This document shows, piece after piece, positions 50,389-61,233 of a stretch of 64,000 nt of DNA. The notes below the pieces were generated by a model. That model was not told the DNA's origin. It ran no database searches and was given only the letters and a program-made list of their open reading frames with translations. Position numbers and translations under genes: made by a program. Positions within the stretch are counted from its first letter, which is position 1, and each line of letters starts with the position of its first letter. This stretch comes from Ligustrum vulgare (Eukaryota > Streptophyta > Magnoliopsida > Lamiales > Oleaceae). The DNA lies in the NCBI GenBank assembly GCA_963555705.1, contig OY743186.1, forward strand, positions 36,691,241-36,755,240, read 5' to 3'.

Positions 50389-53300
50389 TCAACGAGCAGC
50401 CACAGCATCGGTCCTGGTCTTTGCATCCAGCAGTTGGTGAAGCTTTGCTCTGGGGCTTTTTTTCTCGTACACGTCAGTTTCAGTTTCCTCGTCCTCTTTG
50501 TCAACAGAACCCAAGTTGTTAACTCTCGCGAGTAAGTTTACTGTGCCATTCGGTTTCATCCTCAACTTGTCATTTTCGTATAGACTTGTCTCATCTGATT
50601 GTCTGAGTTTTGCATTTTTCAGTTTCTCCTGTGAATGTTAATCATTTTTTAAGCTTATAGATATTACTAATGTTAGAAAGAGAGTAAAGAGAAACACATC
50701 AAGAAGGTCATACCAGTAATGTAGCATTTTCAAGCTTCAGTTTATTTGAAATCTCTGTCAATTTATTTATATCAGATTTAAGAGTCACATTCTCGGAATT
50801 TAGTGCTTGGAATCTCATAGCTATATCTTCAGTCTCAGCCTGGACAAGAAGAAGTGAAACGAATATAACTATTTAGAAAAGATTTCAAAGATAATCTGAC
50901 ACGAATATTAACAGATTTGAAGATGCAATAGAATCATGTGGTTCAAGAAACAGTCATTATGGTTCAAGAAACAGTCATTGATACGAAATTTGCTCGAGTC
51001 ATATCCGTACCTGTTTCCTCAGTCGAGATCTTCTTGCAGATTCTCGATTAGACTGTTTCCTCCTCTCCCGTTTCAGCTCTCGCTCATTCTGTACAGTACA
51101 ATTGAAAATGCACATTGAGAATACGTATCATCCAATTCGTCATGTATATTACCAGTGTTCTTAAAGCTAAAAAATTTTAGGACCATTTTCCAAATTTTTC
51201 AGTAAAAGCAATTTTTTCTCTTGTCGAATCTTACGAGTTAAAAAGTGAAAAGCATGGATGAAAATGCAAGGGAAAATACGTTCAAAATGTACCTGCACCA
51301 AGGCTTCCCTCGGCATTGGTGGACAAGATTGTGAAACGCTAGTTGGACTGGGCTTCGCATTCGTGTTACAAGTATTGTTCAGTTCCAATTCTGTAGTCAC
51401 AACCAATTGTTCAGATGTATTAACCGCAGGTAAAATCGCATCCATGGTTTTCTCAGAAAATAGACCAACTTCTGTGCCGGGAATCATACTGTTTTGTGTC
51501 TGAATCTTTCCATCTGCTGCTTTCAGAATATTAAAGCATTAGAAACTAAGCTACTTCCTAACCTATCCAGCTTAAACTGGTTAATGGTAACTTGGGAAAA
51601 TGAAGAGTGGCTTATTCATTCAGTAATAAAAAAGTGGCTATCCACTATCCAGAATGTTTGCATCCTAGACAAATGATTCGTTTCAATAGAAAAATACTTG
51701 ATTAAGGACTAAACACGAAAGTAATACCAGATTTAAAGAAGACTGAGAGCATGTTTGGCGAAGCTTAACAAAGGTAGGGACCATTCTCTTTATGTTTTAG
51801 TTTTCAATTTTGAGTTTCAATTCATTTTCACTTTTGTGTTTTTAGTGTCTATTTTTATAGTTTTTGAAATTGTGTTTGCTTTGTCATTTTGAAAAATTAT
51901 TTGTCAAAAACTTGTTTTCCATTTTTTCGGCTTTTTAAATTTATATACCCCCAAAAAAAAAAAAAAAAAAAAAACGCTTAGAACGACAAAAATGTTGTTT
52001 TGAGTTTTCGTTACAATTTTTTTCTTGTTTTCGAAAAAGCGTTTTCGAATATACAAAAGTGAACAAGTTTTCTGAACTTTGAAAAAATGAAAACAGAAAA
52101 TGACATGAAAACAGCACTGAAAAATGAGCCTATTTAATTTAAAACCAACTATGACCTTAAATGTCGAAATATAAAACTTGCTTATTTTTAATTTGGACCA
52201 ATAAAAAAAAAATTATTTTGAAACTTAGCCTTCGTTCGGCGGCCCATTATAAATGAGTTTAAATCAACAATTTAATTTACACAATTTTTCAAATCACTTT
52301 TTAACTACACATTTTCTCTCTCCAGTTTTTAACCAAACATTTTCCCTGGAAAACACAAATAAATCTTCTCTCTCCTATTTAAACCGCCGCCGCCGAACAC
52401 AGCCTTAATTATTTACATATAAGTAAGCTTAGCTAAACATGCAAGTAATACTAAGGAAAACCTCAAGTGCCCCATCAAAAACTACTATCTAATATATACA
52501 CATGCAGAAAATCACATACATACTTTTGCACGTTAGTCATATGTTCTAGATAGGCATGCAACCGGAAATTAAATAAAGTCTATATTTGAATATATATGGG
52601 ATATGGACATCAAGGCATGAGGAAAAATGGAAAAGAGAAGTCTACCAAGATGCGGCTGTTTGTGGAATTATATTTCCAGTAAGTACGATTTTACAAAGAA
52701 AAGAAAGCTTACTGTTGTTAGGACTTCCTTCCCGGCTTCTTTTCTTTCCATTCTGACCAGCCTAGAAAATTATGCAAGAATAATGAGATGATACAGAGTC
52801 CAAACTTACAAACAAAATTTAAGTAATATTCTTGGCAATTCTAGATATATAATAAGAAAACCATACCCCTGCTGTAATTACGTTGCTCTCGTCACTAGAA
52901 CCTTCAGTCTCCGCACTGTTCAGGAAGCTTGAAATGTCACACAGTTTGGAATATATAAATAAGTAGAACGATTAAGCAATTTATATTTTCTAGTTAATTA
53001 TGAAGCACGATCTTTAGGCAGATGGAGAATGTTCGTCTAAGCTTAAAAGTTCATACCAGTAAATTTTTTTTGCCCAAAAAGTTTGAGGTTGTTTAAAATT
53101 ACTTTTCCTTTTCAGATTTTCAGTTAAAAAAAATAAAAAATAATCTTATTTTGACAGTATGAGCATGTTTTGCCAAGCCTAAAAAGGTCAAAATACATAA
53201 AAGTAACTTCTAAGCTTCGCCAAACACAGTATAAGATTATAAATTACATTCAAGTACAAGCAACACAGCTGTACTTATATGTTCACAAACCTCTGTGAAA

Positions 53301-54952
53301 CTCTCTGATCAACTTGACCTTCAGCACTTTCAGTGTGGCCATTGCCAATTGAGAATGCAAGTTCATCAAATTCTTTCAATTTCTTCTTCATGCCTCCATC
53401 TGTATTACCCGAAGACTTGGCTTGTGTGTCCGTGCTGAAAGATGTACCAGCCTACATGACCACATAGTCATTATATTATGTCCTATAAAGCTTAAAGGTA
53501 ATCAATCCCTATTGATGCAGATCTCATTACTAAAAATATGCACATATAGAAAAATAATGAAAGCATTTAAAAGTTGCTACGATAAATCGAACCCCTAATT
53601 TGGGAGCTATTACAATCGCAAAACATGCTGAGCAAACACAGACTTGTAGTGGTTCACCCTCAAACGTGAAAGCTTCGACCACTAGCTGCAAAAGGTTTTC
53701 ACCATAATAGAGAAACGTCCATTATAATTGAAAGCATGTTTGCAAAATGTTTATAAACGTCTTGTCTACAAATAGAGAGAAATGAGTGGTGGATAGGTGG
53801 ACATTACTTGTGGGTCCTGTTTCGTGTTGATAAAAGTTGTTTGAAATGTTAATAAACATAAGCCGGCTTATTTTATAATTACAATTGCATTTAGATCACA
53901 TGATTGACTAGGTAAAGGCTCCTTCCGGACAAGGTGATCAGACACAGCCCCTTCACAGATATCAGGATCATATTTACTCGCATATTGAAGTCCAAGAAAC
54001 ATTAAACTTACTATGGGAACTCCAGTGTGAGCATAAACTCCTCCATGAGCATAGAATGCCGCACATGGACCCCCATAAGGTGGCATCGTAGACTGAAAAA
54101 CAGAGGCATGAATGTTAATATTATATCATATGGACAGTTCTTGCAAATGGCTTCAAATGATGATAATAGAATCAAGCGGAAACTGCATCCCACCCTCGAT
54201 CCTGAAAAAAAACATAAATATATAAATGTGTGCGCATCCTCGTGTCGATGGTTCAATAAATACCTGTGGAAGTCCCCACATATACATAGGTGGAGCATGA
54301 CCAGCAGCAACAGTTTTGTTGAAATATGGTGGTACAGCGAATCCGGGACCATAGTATGCCTGAAGATTCTATCCAATAATTAGCATCAACATGTCTTCAA
54401 AAATAATGATAAAATGTAATATCCTTGTTTGGTACCGATAAAAATCAGATTTTTAGTAGATTTTGATAAAAGTAAGTGAGATATGTGGTTGAAAAGTTGC
54501 GAGTCCTATAAAATGTGTGGTTAAGATTAAATGTTGAATTTGACTTAGATTAAAATCTAAAATTTTAGTTGTATCAAAACAGGGGCTTAATTTACTCTCA
54601 ACTATAACAAAGCGTGTGGATAGAGGCAACAACCTGCATTGTTTCAATCTGCAGGGTACATTCGAACATTATTCTAGTCTTGTCAATGATTTTACATCTA
54701 CTAAAAAATGGACTTCAACTGATGTAATAAAGGAAAAGAGGCTTAGAGGACAAAGAACCATAAAATGATTTTGCGCTCAAAATTGAGACTAAGATCCTTA
54801 AGAAGAGAGAAGTCCGGCAGGAACCGCACACCTACTTTTCTAAAGGACGTGCATAGATTACTACATTACTGTAACAATTATATTAGACTTACCGTTGCAG
54901 GTGAAGATGATTTCTCGGGCTTAACAGACTTCTCTTCCGCACTGTTTCCCAT
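50389..54952 (-). CDS. GBF: G-box-binding bZIP transcription factor (GBF group G), ten coding exons with one damaged extra exon
   Basis: Exons in transcript order: 54952-54893, [54673-54634 damaged], 54359-54264, 54092-54012, 53451-53291, 52927-52867, 52761-52714, 51516-51293, 51088-51011, 50839-50714, 50628-50389. Known role: a nuclear dimer binding CACGTG G-boxes in light- and stress-responsive promoters. Seen: N-terminus MGNSAEEKSVKPEKSSSPAT; a proline-rich activation region (YYGPGFAVPPYF, APPMYMWGLP, MPPYGGPCAAFYAHGGVYAH); AKSSGNTDGG and LAFSIGNG; the NGKKRSREGSP nuclear motif; a basic region RKQSNRESARRSRLRKQ with the conserved N-x7-R; a leucine zipper (about 42 residues, exon 50839-50714); and the tail LHQLLDAKTRTDAVAAR. 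Without the damaged exon the product is about 391 residues, within the family range. The exon at 52714-52761 is short and its boundary is the least certain. Confidence 0.88.
51745..52145. mobile_element. Probable foldback MITE in a GBF intron, related to 55180-56040
   Basis: Opens GAGCATGTTTGGCGAAGC and TTCTCTTTATGTTTTAGTTTTC, and closes GAAAACAGAAAATGACATGAAAACAG with GCCTATTTAA. The two sides are partly inverted repeats rich in GTTTTC/GAAAAC. It contains an A-run at about 51953-51974. The termini are approximate. Confidence 0.4.
52228..52404. mobile_element. Tourist-like MITE, family M2, in a GBF intron
   Basis: 177 bp with TTA on both sides (52225-52227 and 52405-52407). Ends GCCTTCGTTCGGCGGC and, inverted, GGCTGTGTTCGGCGGC. 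The interior has the M2 signature (CAATTTTTCAAATCACTTTTTAAC; TTTTCTCTCTCCAGTTTTTAACC). Confidence 0.85.
54420..54587. mobile_element. Tourist-like MITE, family M3, in a GBF intron
   Basis: 168 bp with TAA on both sides (54417-54419 and 54588-54590). Ends TATCCTTGTTTGGTACC and, inverted, AGCCCCTGTTTTGATAC. Same family as the copy in the last ABIL intron. Confidence 0.7.
54634..54673 (-). pseudogene. Damaged GBF exon 2 (40 nt, in-frame stop)
   Basis: Flanked by an AG acceptor (CTAG before AATAATG) and a GT donor (GCAG before GTTG). Following the phase of exon 1 it reads N-N-V-R-M-Y-P-A-D and then TGA, where family members have a short exon encoding a VYPDWAAMQ-like segment of about 13 residues. 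Its length of 40 nt is not a multiple of three, whereas the exons either side join in phase 0 without it. Inclusion would truncate the protein at about 29 residues; skipping preserves the frame. Confidence 0.7.
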
Positions 54953-54966
54953 GATACAGTGATAAC

Positions 54967-57251
54967 CTAATCAATCGAAGACACAAGAAAATCCTTTTGA
55001 TCTTTTTGAAAGTTGGAAAAACCACGCAAAACACAGTCAAAAGGTATAAAAGCATCTTTGCAACTAATAGCTCAAGACGACAATGCAAAAACGAGGAAAG
55101 AATATCCTTCGGAGAACTAATATAAACAACAATAGCAGAATAGAAAGGCAGCATTTATGTCCACTTTGAACATAGTTAAGCCCCTGTTCTCTTTGCTGTT
55201 TTGAGGTCGTTTTGTGTTTTTATTTTCGAAAACGCTAAAAACGCGTTCTCTTTACCATTTTCGAAAACGCATTTTGGAAAACAAAAAAAAAATTTGTACA
55301 CAAAACGGAAAACGCTCGAAACATCGTTTTGGGCGTTTTGTGTGTATTTCGACAAAAAATGTCCAAAACGCGGAAAACGCGTTTTGGAAATTTTTTTTTT
55401 TTTTATAGAATTATCTTAACTTAGAACTAAGCTTAATATAAAGTTTTTATTTTTTTTATTTTTTTATTATTTTTTTTAGAATTATCCTAGCTTGGAACTA
55501 AACCTAAATAAAGAATTTTTTTTTTTTTAGAATTATCCTAACTTGGAACTTAGTTTAAATAAAGTTTTATTGAATTCAATATCAACATTATAAAAAAAAA
55601 TTAAATGAGAATTCTTGTTGTATTTCAAAAAATGCAATGATAAATGGACTTTGGTAGTTTTGAAAGAACTTGCATTTTCTGGATTTTAATATAAGTAGAG
55701 CTTTCTCAAGTCCTGAACCTGACCAAGCTGTGTTAATATAGACTCTTAATGCTCACGTTAGTGTGTTGCATGTAACCATATTTTTAATGTATTGTGAAAG
55801 GAAATTTGAGTTGGAGTTAGTAGTATTCTGCAAGCAAATTAATTAAAAATAGTTTAAATAGTGTTCTGCAAAATTTCAAACGGAACGTGTTTTCCAGCTT
55901 TTCATTTTCAAAAACAGTTTTCAGAAATGACAAACCAAACGCGTTTTCAGCAAATTTGAAAACAAAAATGAAAATCCAAAACACAAAACATTTTCGAAAA
56001 TAAAAATACAAAATAAAATACAAACAGAACGCCACCTAAGTTTCTTGACCCTATAAGACTAAAAACATGAAACTTCACTTCATCTCAGCTAAACCACGGG
56101 AATACATTTATGGCATGTTTGGTAGGGGGAATTGATAGCTCTCGACAATGCTGAAGTAAAAAAGAGGAAAATAAATATCGTGTTCTTATATTATAATACA
56201 GCCGTGTCCATCACTTAATGACACCTTTCATTATCATGTCACGTCCATTACTTCGTACCTCTTGTTCCTTAATTCTTGTCCAAGGGATTCCACTCATTAT
56301 CAATTAAAATGAAAGCATTCTTTGTACAAAAGCCAAACATGGGTTTTGAGGAGGAAAAATAGACCTGATTTCTACCAAGACATGATTTTCATGATTTCCG
56401 GTGCTATATCTACGTTTTTCTTGATCCATTAGAGGAACAGTCATTGACATATATTCACAATGATATAAAGGAATTTCAGTTCCAGGTGCAGACTCAGAAT
56501 TTTCAATCTGATGCCAGAAATCTTAAAAAGAAATCGGGGAAGTTCATCCAGCCAATATGAATTTTTAGACTTTTATCAAGATCGAATATATTAGGATTAA
56601 GAAAAATAAATTGCCAACAACATTACCTGACCCTATACCAAACACTTCAAATCCAATTTATTAATAACTATATTTCATCAAAATGAGATGCTACCCTTTA
56701 TGACAATTACCCTGATTAAAAGACCGTCTACAAGTACTCACACAACAGAACATATCTTATCATATTACCAGACCATAAGCTGAGGGTAGTATCGTCCTTT
56801 CACATCCCACCCAACACTGATACTTCGACATAAAATCAAGTAACTGTAATCCATTCAAAAAACCAAGAACTTAATGACAAAATTATCCTTGTTATCCACC
56901 TAAAATTCCAAAACAATAATGAAAATGAAAATTAAATTTATGTTGCAACTATTCTTTTAAGTTTTCTCAATCAGAATGCTTAATCTTATAACTTTGCTTT
57001 AATTCATCTGTTTCAAATAAAAACTCTTCATATTCACAATAATAATAATAATAATAATAAATAAATAAATAACAGAGAGAGAGAGAGAGATCAAAATATC
57101 TAACAACAATCGAACAAAAATAAAGAAAATTTCAATGGTCAGCAGGAAGCACGACACAAATTCAGGCAATTTAAGCCTTACTACGAAAGATTTCCACTTC
57201 AATTCACAGACAATTACAAAATCCACAGATAATACTTAAAAAATAACATAC
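54967..57251 (-). other. 5'UTR intron of the GBF gene
   Basis: A donor at 57251-57250 (CTTTCAG before GTATGTTA on the minus strand) and an acceptor at 54968-54967 (GATTAG before GTTATCACTG) frame a 2.3-kb leader intron ending 14 bases before the ATG. Long 5'UTR introns are common in plant GBF genes. It contains a large foldback element (about 55180-56040), an (AAT)n tract at about 57041-57060 and a (GA)n tract at about 57074-57090. Confidence 0.6.
55180..56040. mobile_element. Foldback element of about 860 bp in the GBF leader intron
   Basis: The left side GTTTTTATTTTCGAAAACGC and right side CATTTTCGAAAATAAAAATAC are inverted relative to each other. The outer ends read CCCCTGTTCTCTTTGCTG and, inverted, TTAGGTGGCGTTCTGTTTG. 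Within the left arm AAACGC/GCGTTT motifs are repeated many times. No coding capacity. Superfamily uncertain. Confidence 0.6.
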
Positions 57252-57380
57252 CTGAAAGTCTCCAACCAAAAGAACTCAAAAAGTCCACAGTTTCTGAATT
57301 TCGAAACTTCTAAACTCCTTGCATTTCTTTCTCTCTCTAGAAAAACAAAACACGCACGGAGAGCAAAACAGAGTATTTTT
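57252..57380 (-). other. Inferred non-coding first exon (5'UTR) of GBF
   Basis: The right boundary is set by a TATA-like sequence upstream, the left by the splice donor at 57251. The region is CT/GA-rich, as plant leaders are. Confidence 0.45.
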
Positions 57381-57393
57381 TTCTGTTCTCGGA

Positions 57394-57411
57394 TATTTAT
57401 ATTTATTTATA
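57394..57411 (-). promoter_or_regulatory. TATA box of the GBF gene
   Basis: Two overlapping-range TATAAATA motifs on the minus strand (57394-57401 and 57404-57411), about 150 bases upstream of the inferred leader donor site. Confidence 0.55.
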
Positions 57412-57480
57412 TTTAGAGAAAGAAGAAGAACGAAGGAAGAAAGAAAGATGAGCGCCAAGGCAAATATACACGTCATTCAA

Positions 57481-57683
57481 CACGTGTCATCCTTATAATA
57501 ATATACTGTTGTTTGTGCATACGATCACTCGATCAGGCATAGGATGTTGGGAGTGGGATGGTGAGCTGGCCGAATTTTTTATAACAAATGTCATCCTTTA
57601 CCGTACACGTGTCCATCAACCACTTGTCTCTGCGGGGGATCACGAATTTTTTATAACAAATGTCATCCTTTACCGTACACGTG
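57481..57683 (-). promoter_or_regulatory. Three G-boxes (CACGTG) upstream of GBF
   Basis: CACGTG occurs at 57481-57486, 57606-57611 and 57678-57683, all in the context ACACGTGT(C), about 80-280 bases upstream of the TATA box. CACGTG is the known target of the GBF family, so the gene may be controlled by its own product or related factors. The last two sites are copies produced by a tandem duplication. Confidence 0.65.
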
Positions 57684-57714
57684 TCCATCAACCACTTGTC
57701 TCTGCGGGGGATCA
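57571..57714. repeat. Perfect 72-bp tandem duplication in the GBF promoter
   Basis: 57571-57642 is repeated without visible difference at 57643-57714. The unit starts CGAATTTTTTATAACAAATG, contains TACACGTGTCC, and ends GCGGGGGATCA. Perfect identity implies recent origin. Confidence 0.95.
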
Positions 57715-58123
57715 AATAAGCCAACGAGTACCAAAGTCATGTGGCTGGCGACTGGCGTGGTCATTTTGGGAAACAGATTATTGTTTTCTTGGAAGATTAA
57801 ATGGAAATTAATTTGGCATTTCAAGTCCGGATTGGGCCCACATGCTCTTAAAGAGATATTTGGGTGGATGAATCGCCTCAGTTTGATAAATATTTATAAA
57901 TAACACATTTTTATCAAAACACATTTTTTGTTTGATAAAATTTTTTTGTACATAAATAAAGAATGCGATATTTTTAAGATATGTAATTGAAAAACAATTT
58001 GAAAAAAATGTGTGTGATTATAAATTGATTTGAAAAAAATGTGTTATTTATAAATTTGATTTCAAAAAGATACCAAATGAAGGCTTAATCACAAACATTT
58101 CTCTAAATCACTTTTAAATCATA
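57715..58123. other. Intergenic, eroded MITE sequence
   Basis: From about 57880 to 58090 the sequence resembles an inverted, degenerate M2 MITE (TTTATAAATAACAC...AAAAACAATTTGAAAAAAATGTG...ATACCAAATGAAGGCTTAA). No gene. Confidence 0.4.
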
Positions 58124-59336
58124 CTAGTATTTCACTCGTGCGAGACACGAAAGTTATTATCCGCAATATCGATTTCAATAGATATTCGTAAAATTTAAGA
58201 ATTTATACATAATCAACACATATAAATGCATAAAAAAGAATTCTCTATTACAATAATTATTAGAATTTAAAAAATAACATAAGTAATTTAAATTATTAAA
58301 AAAAAACTTTGAATTGTAAACGTCAATTTATTTATTTAAATAATAAATTATTATTGATTTCAATAATTTTTATGAATCATTAATGATTTCATTGAAAATG
58401 TAAATTTAGTAGTTTTTTAATGGTATATCAAAATTGATGTAATATTATGTACACGAATATTGATGCATGTAAAAGGTATTAACATATTTCTCATAACTTC
58501 TACATTTTCCTCATGTATTTAACATGCTTTTTAATTTTCATTCAAAAATATCAATCACAATAATTAAAAAAGAAATAATCAAAATATTTGAATTTAACTA
58601 ATAAAACTTTATTTGCAAAAATAAATAATCAAAATAATAATTTTGAAAATATCGTGATTATCATCATACGACAACCGAGTAAAGTTAGAGATTACGAAAT
58701 TATACGTAAAATTATACCCTATAATCTTTAAAAATTATTAAAATTAAGAATGATTAAAAATATTAATCATTCTATTAATATTATTAACTAAAAAAAAATC
58801 AAAGTATTAACTCTTCAATATTAACTTTCGTTCAATAATTTCTTCTATAAATTATTTATAAGCAGTACATTTTTTCAAAACTATTTTTCAACTACACATT
58901 TTACCTTGAAACAAAAATATAGTTGCACAGAGGCTTAATTTATTAAAATATTTAATAATAATATATAACATATGTTTTAGAAAATATGATTTGTAATATT
59001 AAAGATAACAAATGATTTGTAATATTAAAGATAACAAATGATTTGACCATTAATAATTAAAACACAATTTAATTATTAATGGCTACAAATAGGATTTATA
59101 ATATCAAGAGTGACAAATAAATAAAAAATAAATGATTAAATAATAATTTTAATACTGAAAATTAAAGATATTGATTGAACTCATTCAATATTAATGTTAA
59201 TAAAAAAAAAAAGAAATTATAACCAAAATATACAAATAATAATGACATCATATTAATTATTTATTATAATACAAAAACATAAAGAATTTAAGAATTAAAT
59301 TCTACCAAATTATTCTACTTTTATATATAGTATAGA
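58124..59336 (-). mobile_element. Non-autonomous Helitron A with both ends
   Basis: On the minus strand it starts TCTATACTATATATAAAAG (59336 downwards) and ends CTAG (58127-58124), with hairpin TCGTG-CGAGA-CACGA just inside the 3' end (58136-58150). The flanks give A before TC and T after CTAG, the A|T target that Helitrons use. The interior shares about 250 bp with 31610-31860 and 23215-23350. No helicase coding. Confidence 0.8.
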
Positions 59337-59342
59337 TATAGA

Positions 59343-59926
59343 TAGATTTCCACCAGTGCGATGAACTGAAATTGATATGTGCAATATAGATAAGCATTCA
59401 TAAAATTTAATGATTATACATAATTAATACAAATGCAAAAGATACAAAAACAATTTTTATTACAACAATTATTAAAATAAAAAAAATAATCCAAATTATC
59501 GAAAACTTTATTGAATGATAAATGCAAATTCTGTAGTTTTTTAATTGTATATATCATGTTAAATGTAATATTATGAGTACAAATATTGATGTTTGTTCAA
59601 GATATAAATATATTTATTATAATTTCTACATTTGCCTTACATATTTAACTTTTTCTCAATTTTTGTTAAAAATCACAATAAACTATAAATATGTGTTTAA
59701 TCTTAACTCATCAAATATACGAAAATTGAACAACATTGAAGATCAAGAAATTAATATTATATTATATAATCTTTGCACAATTATTAAAACTAAAAATTAT
59801 TTAAAAAATTATTATTATAAGGTAATAAATGCATTCACACTAGTCCACTTTGCATTCACACTAATCCACTTTGCATTCACACTAATCCACTATTCTCCCT
59901 TTATATATAGAGTATAGAAGTATAGA
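59343..59926 (-). mobile_element. Non-autonomous Helitron B, immediately beside Helitron A
   Basis: The 5' end on the minus strand is TCTATACTTCTATACTC, followed by TATATATAAAGG (59926 downwards). The 3' end near 59343 is eroded (CAGTGCGATGAACTG hairpin remnant, then GAAATCTAT). It contains three 21-bp repeats near its 5' end. The two elements lie head to tail with only about 6 bases between. Confidence 0.65.
59831..59893. repeat. Three 21-bp repeats in the Helitron 5' region
   Basis: Units of TGCATTCACACTAATCCACTT repeated three times with one substitution. A related, diverged pattern (TTTGCATTCACACTAATTCA) occurs at about 31960-32045. Confidence 0.85.
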
Positions 59927-60613
59927 TAGTAAATATATTTTACCTCGAAAATATCACATTCTTTATTTTATATACATAATCTTTTTTTACCAAATAGAGG
60001 CTAAGAATGTGATATGAGTTTCAACCATTTTTTTTCTTTAGATTTTACCTCAAATTTATTTTTAATTATATATTTTTTTGGGACACGCACTTTTCTCATT
60101 TTTCAACCACCAATTCTTCAAAAAATCCAAAATTCCTCAAAAATATGAAAAAAAAAAAAGTGTTGAGAACAAACAAGCTCTTAATTTCACATAAACTTGT
60201 ACTATGAAATTTCTTCGAAAAGTCTTTATTCACTCATCACGAGCTTAATGTCAATCTACTTGAAAATATTGATCACCGGCAATTTTGAATAGCATTATTT
60301 TTTATTTTTATATAGCTCGTGTTTGATGGAGATTAAAATCATATTTTTAGTAGATTTTGATAAAAATTAATGTGACGTGTGATACTGTGATTAAAAAGTT
60401 GTGGATCTCTAGAATATATGATTGAGATTGATTATTGACTCTGAATTAAATTAAAATCTAGTCCCAACATGAATTTTGAAGGATTTTAGAATTTCATAAC
60501 ATTCCACATAGGGGCAAACAAATAAACCATCAACTTGCTAAACTGAATCAAATCGCAACAAATGGTTTGATTTGATTTGGTTTAAAACATGAAATTGTTT
60601 GGTTTGATTTTAA
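59927..60613. other. Intergenic, MITE remnants
   Basis: Contains a degenerate M3 MITE at about 60320-60480 (GTGTTTGATGGAGATTAAAATC...AATTAAAATCTAGTCCCAACATG) and, near 60550-60610, repeated TTTGATTTGGTTT motifs. No gene. Confidence 0.45.
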
Positions 60614-61233
60614 TAGTAATGGCAACGGGCCGGGTATGGGGTGGGGATGCCTTTCTCCGTCCCCGCCCCGTCTCCATTTTATCGGGGATGGGGCGGGGCA
60701 GGGATGAGAAAATCCCCGTTTACATCCCCATTTTTTTAAAAATAATTTTATGCAGACAATATAAGGAAACATGCAGGACCAACACTAACTTTTCTAAATC
60801 TAATAATCTGTACACATTATTTGAACATTAATCGAATATATATTCATCTTTGTTTGTGTCTTTATTTAATATTTGATTGTATGAGAAAATACAACTCGAT
60901 AAGCTTAATAACTAATAATCAGTAACTTTTTCAAAATAAGTATTTAAAGTTTATGACTTAATAAGTAATCAATTTTTTGTGTAAGAAATTTTGACATCAT
61001 ATGGCTTTTGTACAAATAATATAAGACTTTTTTTTTTTTGGCTTTTTGAATTTTAATGCAACTTGTTAATTGGGGATGGGGGTCGGGGACGAGGCGGGAA
61101 TGGGGATAAGACGGTCATTCCCGTCCTCGGTTCGGGGTTGCTTTTTCATCCCCGTCTTTGTCGTGGGTTCCCCTCCTCGTTCGGGGCAGGTCCCCGTCGG
61201 GTTCAGGCATTCCCCGCCCCGTTGTCATCACTA
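60614..61233. mobile_element. DNA element with GC-rich inverted ends in AT-rich DNA
   Basis: The left end TAGTAATGGCAACGGGCCGG and the right end, inverted, TAGTGATGACAACGGGGCGG match at most positions. Subterminal regions are packed with GGGGATGGGGCGGGG-type motifs on both sides, while the middle is AT-rich. The flanking TTTGATTT and GGTTTGAA may be a degraded target duplication. No transposase. The superfamily is not assigned. Confidence 0.65.

Noticed and set aside
50341..50400. GTCGACTGGTCGAGTGGTTAGAG resembles the 5' half of a tRNA-Ser/Leu
   Set aside because: No cloverleaf could be closed: there is no matching acceptor 3' strand and no T arm with GGTTCRA at the right distance. The segment overlaps the end of the GBF coding region and its 3'UTR.
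53580..53700. Possible extra GBF exon reading LVVEAFTFEGEPLQVCVC on the minus strand
   Set aside because: No family counterpart, no clean splice pair in phase, and flanking exons join correctly without it.
54027..54383. Plus-strand 118-codon frame
   Set aside because: Antisense shadow across two GBF exons and an intron.
57509..57811. 100-codon frame with an internal repeat of FFITNVILYRTRVHQPLVSA
   Set aside because: The peptide repeat is only the translation of the 72-bp promoter duplication (multiple of three). There is no start context or homology, and the duplication is better explained as non-coding.
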